Shown here: piece after piece, positions 60,480 through 64,000 of the stretch | Position numbering within the stretch: position 1 is the stretch's first letter | How the letters are laid out: the number at the start of each line of letters is the position of its first letter | Source: Nonomuraea typhae | GTDB lineage: Bacteria > Actinomycetota > Actinomycetes > Streptosporangiales > Streptosporangiaceae | NCBI RefSeq assembly: GCF_009760925.1 | Contig: NZ_VRLV01000017.1 | Coordinates: 1-64,000, forward strand | Direction: 5' to 3' | DNA length: 64,000 nucleotides | The notes under the pieces: generated by a model | What the model was told of the DNA's origin: nothing | The model's database searches: none | The model's input: only the letters and a program-made list of their open reading frames with translations | Translations under genes and position numbers: made by a program

Positions 60480-60890
60480 ATGGTGCACAACGTGCACGAA
60501 CGCGTGGTCCCCGGCACCCCGGAACAGGTCTGGGCCGTGCTCGCGGACGTGAGCCGGCTGTATCCGGCGAGCAGCGGGACGTTCGCGCTGCCGGACGGGC
60601 TCTACGTGGGCGCGCCCGTCCGGCACGACGGCATGACGTACCGGGTCGCGGTGGTCGAGCCGGGCCGCAAGCTCTGGTTCGACGTCGGGCGGGCGATCAG
60701 CGGCGGGCACGGGTTCGAGCTCTTCCCCGCGGAGGGCGGGCGCACGCTGGTGCGCCACCAGCTCAAGGGGCGGCTCGGCGGCCTGTTCGCGCTGCTGTGG
60801 CCGCTGGTCATCCGGCGGGCGCACGACAAGGCGCTCGAAGGCTTTCTCGACAACCTCGAACGCGAGGTCACGCGTGCCCACGCTGGCTGA
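60480..60890 (+). CDS. SRPBCC family protein (polyketide cyclase-like) 1
   Basis: The 136-residue protein has the START/SRPBCC helix-grip fold: HERVVPGTPEQVWAVLADVSRLYP at the start, YRVAVVEPGRKLWFDV strands and a long C-terminal helix (HDKALEGFLDNLEREV). Such folds bind hydrophobic ligands. GGAGG lies 7 nt upstream of the ATG. It overlaps the next gene by 17 bp and is probably under TetR control. Confidence 0.82.
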   Translation: MVHNVHERVVPGTPEQVWAVLADVSRLYPASSGTFALPDGLYVGAPVRHDGMTYRVAVVEPGRKLWFDVGRAISGGHGFELFPAEGGRTLVRHQLKGRLGGLFALLWPLVIRRAHDKALEGFLDNLEREVTRAHAG

Positions 60891-61416
60891 GCGGTTCATC
60901 CCGGCGCCGGACGCGTCGGAGCGGCACGCGATCGTCATCGCCGCGCCGCCGGAGCGGGTGTGGGAGGCGGTCAGGCAGCCCGCGTCCGCGCGGGACATCC
61001 CGCTCATCAAGCCGCTGTTCGCCGCGCGCGACCTGGTCTCCCGGCTGGTGAACGGACACGCCCAGCGGGACCTGCCCGCCTTCGCGCCGCTGGCCGAGGA
61101 GCCGGGGCGGGAGGTCGTGCTGGGCACCGTGGGGCAGTGGTGGCGGCTCGGGGCGGCCGAGAGCCTCGCGGTCGGCTCCGCCCGCGAGTTCGAGGACTTC
61201 GACCGGCCCGGCTTCGCCAAGGCCACGTTCAGCTTCCTGCTGCAGGAGGCCGGGGCGGGGCGGGTCAGGCTGGTGACCGAGACCAGGGTGGCGGCCACCA
61301 GCCCGGAGGCCCGCCGGGCCTTCCTGCGGTACTGGAGGGTGATCCGGCTGGGCAGCGGGCTGGTGCGGCGGGTCATCCTGGCGACGGTGAAGGCCAGGGT
61401 CGCGACCAAGACCTGA
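60874..61416 (+). CDS. SRPBCC family protein 2
   Basis: The 180-residue protein has a helix-grip fold with HAIVIAAPPERVWEAVRQ near the N-terminus and a C-terminal helix (AFLRYWRVIRLGSGLVRRVIL). It is translated from a GTG inside the 3' end of SRPBCC 1, so the two are coupled. The ligand is unknown; co-regulation suggests both bind or process the inducer of the adjacent TetR. Confidence 0.8.
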   Translation: MPTLAERFIPAPDASERHAIVIAAPPERVWEAVRQPASARDIPLIKPLFAARDLVSRLVNGHAQRDLPAFAPLAEEPGREVVLGTVGQWWRLGAAESLAVGSAREFEDFDRPGFAKATFSFLLQEAGAGRVRLVTETRVAATSPEARRAFLRYWRVIRLGSGLVRRVILATVKARVATKT

Positions 61417-61428
61417 TCCCGGGCGGGG

Positions 61429-62277
61429 TCACATCTTGGCGATGACCTCCTCCGCGAAGCGCTCCATGGTGGCGATCTTGAGTTCCAGTGTGGCTTCGCC
61501 GTACCTCTTCTTCTCCTCGGGCGTGGCCAGCCACCAGGGGGCGGCCATGGTGCCGGTCACGCCCTTGGCGGCGAACCTGCGGTAGACGGCCGCGTCCGGC
61601 ATGACGGCCAGCGGGGCGATGACCTCGAAGGGCCGGTCCTTGGGCAGCTCGGCCAGCACCGGGTCGAGCTGCTCCTCGGTGTAGATCCGGTTGCCGATCC
61701 AGCCGTCGCCGAGCCGGGAGGCGCGGGTGAGCGCGGCCTCGCTGTCCCCGCCCACGTAGATCGGGATATCTCCTGATGGGGTGGGGCTGATCGACAGCTC
61801 CGGCAGCCCCTCCAGCTTGACCGGCGCACCCGACCACAACTCCCGCAGGACGGGGATCATGGCGTCCAGCCGCCGCCCGCGCGTGTGGAAGTCCTGGCCG
61901 GTCGCCTGGAACTCCTCCTTGCACCAGCCCACGCCCACCCCGAACGTCACCCGCTCACCCGACAGCACCGCGGCCGTGGACACCTGCTTGGCCACGGTGA
62001 ACAGGTCCCGGGCGGGGGCGATGTAGACGTTCGGGGAGAAGCGCAGCGTGCTGGTCACCGCCGCCATCGCCCCGATCGTCACCCACGCGTCCGGCCAGTG
62101 CGTCTCGGCGTTCCAGCGCGGCCTGCCGCTCCTGGAATAGGGGTACGGCGTGGCGAAGTCGGCGTAGAAGAAGTGGTCGGAGAGCGTCAGCGTGTCGAAC
62201 CCGAGGCGCTCGGCGGCCCGGGCCAGCTCCAGGAACTGGTCGGCGGGGACGAACGAGGCCCCCAGCCAGAATTTCAC
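61429..62277 (-). CDS. LLM-class flavin-dependent oxidoreductase 1
   Basis: The 282-residue luciferase-like monooxygenase-fold protein (F420 or FMN dependent) has ADQFLELARAAERLGFDTLTLSDHFF at the start, RFSPNVYIAPARDLFTVAKQVSTAAVLSGERVTFGVGVGW, and IPIYVGGDSEAALTRASRLGDGWIG. The GTG start overlaps the upstream LLM gene stop (GTGA). Substrate unknown; the pairing suggests both act in one oxidation pathway. Confidence 0.88.
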   Translation of the reverse strand: MKFWLGASFVPADQFLELARAAERLGFDTLTLSDHFFYADFATPYPYSRSGRPRWNAETHWPDAWVTIGAMAAVTSTLRFSPNVYIAPARDLFTVAKQVSTAAVLSGERVTFGVGVGWCKEEFQATGQDFHTRGRRLDAMIPVLRELWSGAPVKLEGLPELSISPTPSGDIPIYVGGDSEAALTRASRLGDGWIGNRIYTEEQLDPVLAELPKDRPFEVIAPLAVMPDAAVYRRFAAKGVTGTMAAPWWLATPEEKKRYGEATLELKIATMERFAEEVIAKM

Positions 62278-63521
62278 TGGAACTCCGGGATGACCTTGGT
62301 GGCGAACAGTTCGAGGTTGCGCTTGACCGTGTCGAGCGGCAGCACACCCTGCTGGCCCTGCATGTACAGGCCGAACCACTCCAGGTCGGGCATCCGGTCG
62401 AGCATGCGCTGGATGCCGCGCTTGACGTCGTCGGGGGTGCCGAACAGGGCCATCTCGACGTCGTTCATGCGCTTGGCGTCGCCCTTCTCGGGGGAGATGG
62501 GCTTGTGCTTCTCGTCCTCCTTCTTGCGCAGCACCTCCAGGTAGCCGAACGGGCCGAAGAAGGCGGCGAAGTCCTTCGGGATGCTGCGGCCGAAGGTGTT
62601 GATGGCCTCCTCGGTGGTGTCCGCGATGCCGACGATCTTGAGGATGCCGGTGTGCTCGCCCAGCTTGTAGTCGCGGCCCTGGCGGGCCGACTCCTCCTGG
62701 TAGAGCTTGGCCTTGGCGGCGTGGTCGTCGGGGTTCGGGGTGAACATCCAGGGCAGGATGTTCTCCTGCGCGGCGCGGATCACCGAGCGGTCGGAGATCG
62801 TGAACGGCTGCCACAGCTCCGGGTGCGGGTTCTGGTAGGGCCGCGGGCAGACCGAGACGGCCTGGACCTTGCCGTCCTCGTCGATCTCGCCCGGGGCGCC
62901 GAAGGTCTTGGTCCACTCCACGGCCGGCCAGCCCTCGATGCCGTCGTAGGGGAAGGGCACCTCGTAGTCCAGGACGTCGGACTTGTAGCGCAGCGTCTCC
63001 TGGGTCCAGGCCATCTTCATGATCTTCAGGACCTCGCCGAACACGTCGAAGTTGCGCGTGTCGGAGGCCGAGCCGTCGGAGCGGGCGGCGGCGGCGTGCC
63101 AGCGCTGGCCCAGGACGTTCATCCAGCGGTTCTGGTAGCCGCGGGCCACGCCGAGGCGCAGCCGTCCCTTGCAGAACTGGTCGAGCAGCGCCACGTCCTC
63201 GGCGGCCCGGATGGGGTCCCAGGCGGGCAGGACCATGCCGAGCGGGGCCAGCAGGATGCGCTCGGTGCGTGCCGCGAGGTCGGTGAGGAACATCAGGGGG
63301 TTGACCGAGAACTCCATGCCTTCGGAGTGGAAGTGGTGCTCGGTCATCATCAGCGCGTCGAAGCCGATCTGGTCGGCGTGGACGGCGATCTCCCGCACCT
63401 CGTGCAGCAGTTTCTGGTACGACTCCGTGTCCCGCCCGATAGGCCGCCTGGCCCGGGCGTTCTCCTCGGCGGCGTATCCGGAGCCTGGAATCTGCGGGTT
63501 CAGGAAGATGGAAAACTTCAC
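62274..63521 (-). CDS. LLM-class flavin-dependent monooxygenase 2
   Basis: The 415-residue protein is a longer luciferase-like monooxygenase: VKFSIFLNPQIPGSG, DALMMTEHHFHSEGMEFSVNPLMFLTDLAARTERILLAPLGMVLP, LLDQFCKGRLRLGVARGYQN and a C-terminal alkanal-monooxygenase-like region. The EHHF motif is typical of bacterial-luciferase-like FMN enzymes. GTG start with GAGGA 6 nt upstream. It is coupled to LLM 1 and divergent from LLM 3. Confidence 0.88.
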   Translation of the reverse strand: MKFSIFLNPQIPGSGYAAEENARARRPIGRDTESYQKLLHEVREIAVHADQIGFDALMMTEHHFHSEGMEFSVNPLMFLTDLAARTERILLAPLGMVLPAWDPIRAAEDVALLDQFCKGRLRLGVARGYQNRWMNVLGQRWHAAAARSDGSASDTRNFDVFGEVLKIMKMAWTQETLRYKSDVLDYEVPFPYDGIEGWPAVEWTKTFGAPGEIDEDGKVQAVSVCPRPYQNPHPELWQPFTISDRSVIRAAQENILPWMFTPNPDDHAAKAKLYQEESARQGRDYKLGEHTGILKIVGIADTTEEAINTFGRSIPKDFAAFFGPFGYLEVLRKKEDEKHKPISPEKGDAKRMNDVEMALFGTPDDVKRGIQRMLDRMPDLEWFGLYMQGQQGVLPLDTVKRNLELFATKVIPEFQ

Positions 63522-63580
63522 CGGGAGTCCTCTTTCCACGGGGCGTTTCTCTGTCCGGCAAGCTACTCTAGAAATCGTAG

Positions 63581-63596
63581 CCGAGCAATCGCTTGG
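63581..63596. promoter_or_regulatory. Candidate operator CCGAGCAATCGCTTGG
   Basis: A 16-bp inverted repeat with one mismatch (CCGAGC/GCTTGG, AATC centre) lies between the divergent LLM genes. Its form resembles operators of TetR regulators of acyl-CoA or sterol degradation. The regulator is not in the window. Confidence 0.5.
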
Positions 63597-63618
63597 TTGA
63601 CATGCTGGGAGGTCGGCC

Positions 63619-64000
63619 ATGCGGCTGGGCGTCACGATGTTCTCCACGGACCTGGCCATGCCGGCGCCCGCACTGGCCCGGGCGGCCGAGGAGCGCGGCT
63701 TCTCCTCGCTCTTCCTGCCCGAGCACACCCACATCCCCGTCTCCCGCCGCACCCCGCCCGCCGCCGGTCAGGAGGTGCTGCCGGAGGAGTACAAACGCAC
63801 CGTGGACCCGCTGGTCGCGCTCGCCGCCGCCGCCTCGGTCACCAGCGCCATCCGGCTGGGCACCGGGATCCTGCTGGCCGCCCAGCGCGAGCCCATCGTC
63901 ACCGCCAAGGCCGTGGCCACCCTCGACCACCTGTCCGGCGGCCGGGTCGTGCTCGGGATCGGGTTCGGCTGGAACGTGGAGGAGATCGAGAACCACGGCG
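63619..64000 (+). CDS. LLM-class F420-dependent oxidoreductase 3 (partial)
   Basis: The first 127 residues are visible before the window ends. MRLGVTMFSTDLAMPAPALARAAEERGFSSLFLPEHTHIPVSRRTPP and LSGGRVVLGIGFGWNVEEIENHG match the F420-dependent LLM group found in mycobacteria and other actinomycetes. GGGAGG is 6 nt upstream of the ATG. It is divergent from LLM 2. Confidence 0.88.
   Translation, partial: MRLGVTMFSTDLAMPAPALARAAEERGFSSLFLPEHTHIPVSRRTPPAAGQEVLPEEYKRTVDPLVALAAAASVTSAIRLGTGILLAAQREPIVTAKAVATLDHLSGGRVVLGIGFGWNVEEIENHG

Overview
This is a 64 kb piece of a high-GC actinomycete chromosome. The evidence is the very GC-rich codon third positions, frequent GTG and TTG starts, many start codons with no leader, PucR/TetR-rich regulation, a mycothiol-nitroreductase-like protein and an F420/LLM-type flavin oxidoreductase cluster. 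The gene style fits Streptosporangiales (Nonomuraea-like), but that placement is an inference. I see no insertion sequence, prophage, integron, CRISPR array or tRNA gene.

Layout. 1-390: the 3' end of 23S rRNA, then 5S rRNA and tandem terminators. 0.45-2.3 kb: a secreted SPOR/phosphodiester glycosidase protein and a tiny membrane protein. 2.33-3.47 kb: a tryptophanyl-tRNA synthetase behind a complete ribosome-mediated attenuator (a 14-codon leader peptide with tandem Trp codons, antiterminator and terminator). 3.46-6.94 kb: an O-methyltransferase, a G-rich 58-bp tandem repeat, a cupin and a PucR regulator. 7.0-10.85 kb: an acyl-CoA synthetase and TetR divergent from an MFS exporter. 10.85-16.0 kb: an alternative-oxidase-type di-iron protein, a truncated RHS protein and a large FHA-FtsK ATPase. 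16.1-27.7 kb: an amine/GABA/beta-amino-acid catabolic region (class III aminotransferase, methylmalonate-semialdehyde dehydrogenase, PotD-like binding protein, saccharopine-dehydrogenase-like enzyme, GabT, PucR, TetR, aldehyde dehydrogenase).

27.7-36.4 kb: a peptidase region built round a two-component system: S9 peptidase plus MFS transporter, histidine kinase plus LuxR-type regulator, a class-C beta-lactamase-like hydrolase and two secreted trypsin-like proteases. Three intergenic regions here share a CTACTTTsG motif, which suggests one local regulon. 36.5-47.3 kb: a sugar or sugar-acid locus (NAD epimerase, FAD oxidoreductase, Tat-exported glycosidase, ABC importer, LacI, enolase-superfamily dehydratase).

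47.3-54.6 kb: the MEP isoprenoid genes dxr and ispG. The site-2 protease gene usually found between them in actinobacteria is absent here, and a lone molybdopterin hydroxylase subunit plus an S33 peptidase lie before the GNAT gene that usually follows ispG. 54.6-64 kb: an Rv2466c-like thioredoxin-fold protein, two TetR/operator systems, an NTF2-like protein, a secreted penicillin-acylase-family enzyme, a HipA-like kinase with a DUF3037 partner, two SRPBCC proteins and three LLM flavin oxidoreductases; the last is cut by the window edge.

Two general traits stand out. Most convergent gene pairs overlap at their 3' ends or are separated by only a few bases. Many genes start 6-8 nt downstream of a TAnnnT-type -10 box, so they are probably transcribed as leaderless mRNAs. 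Annotations are my own reading of the sequence and translations; no database search was run.
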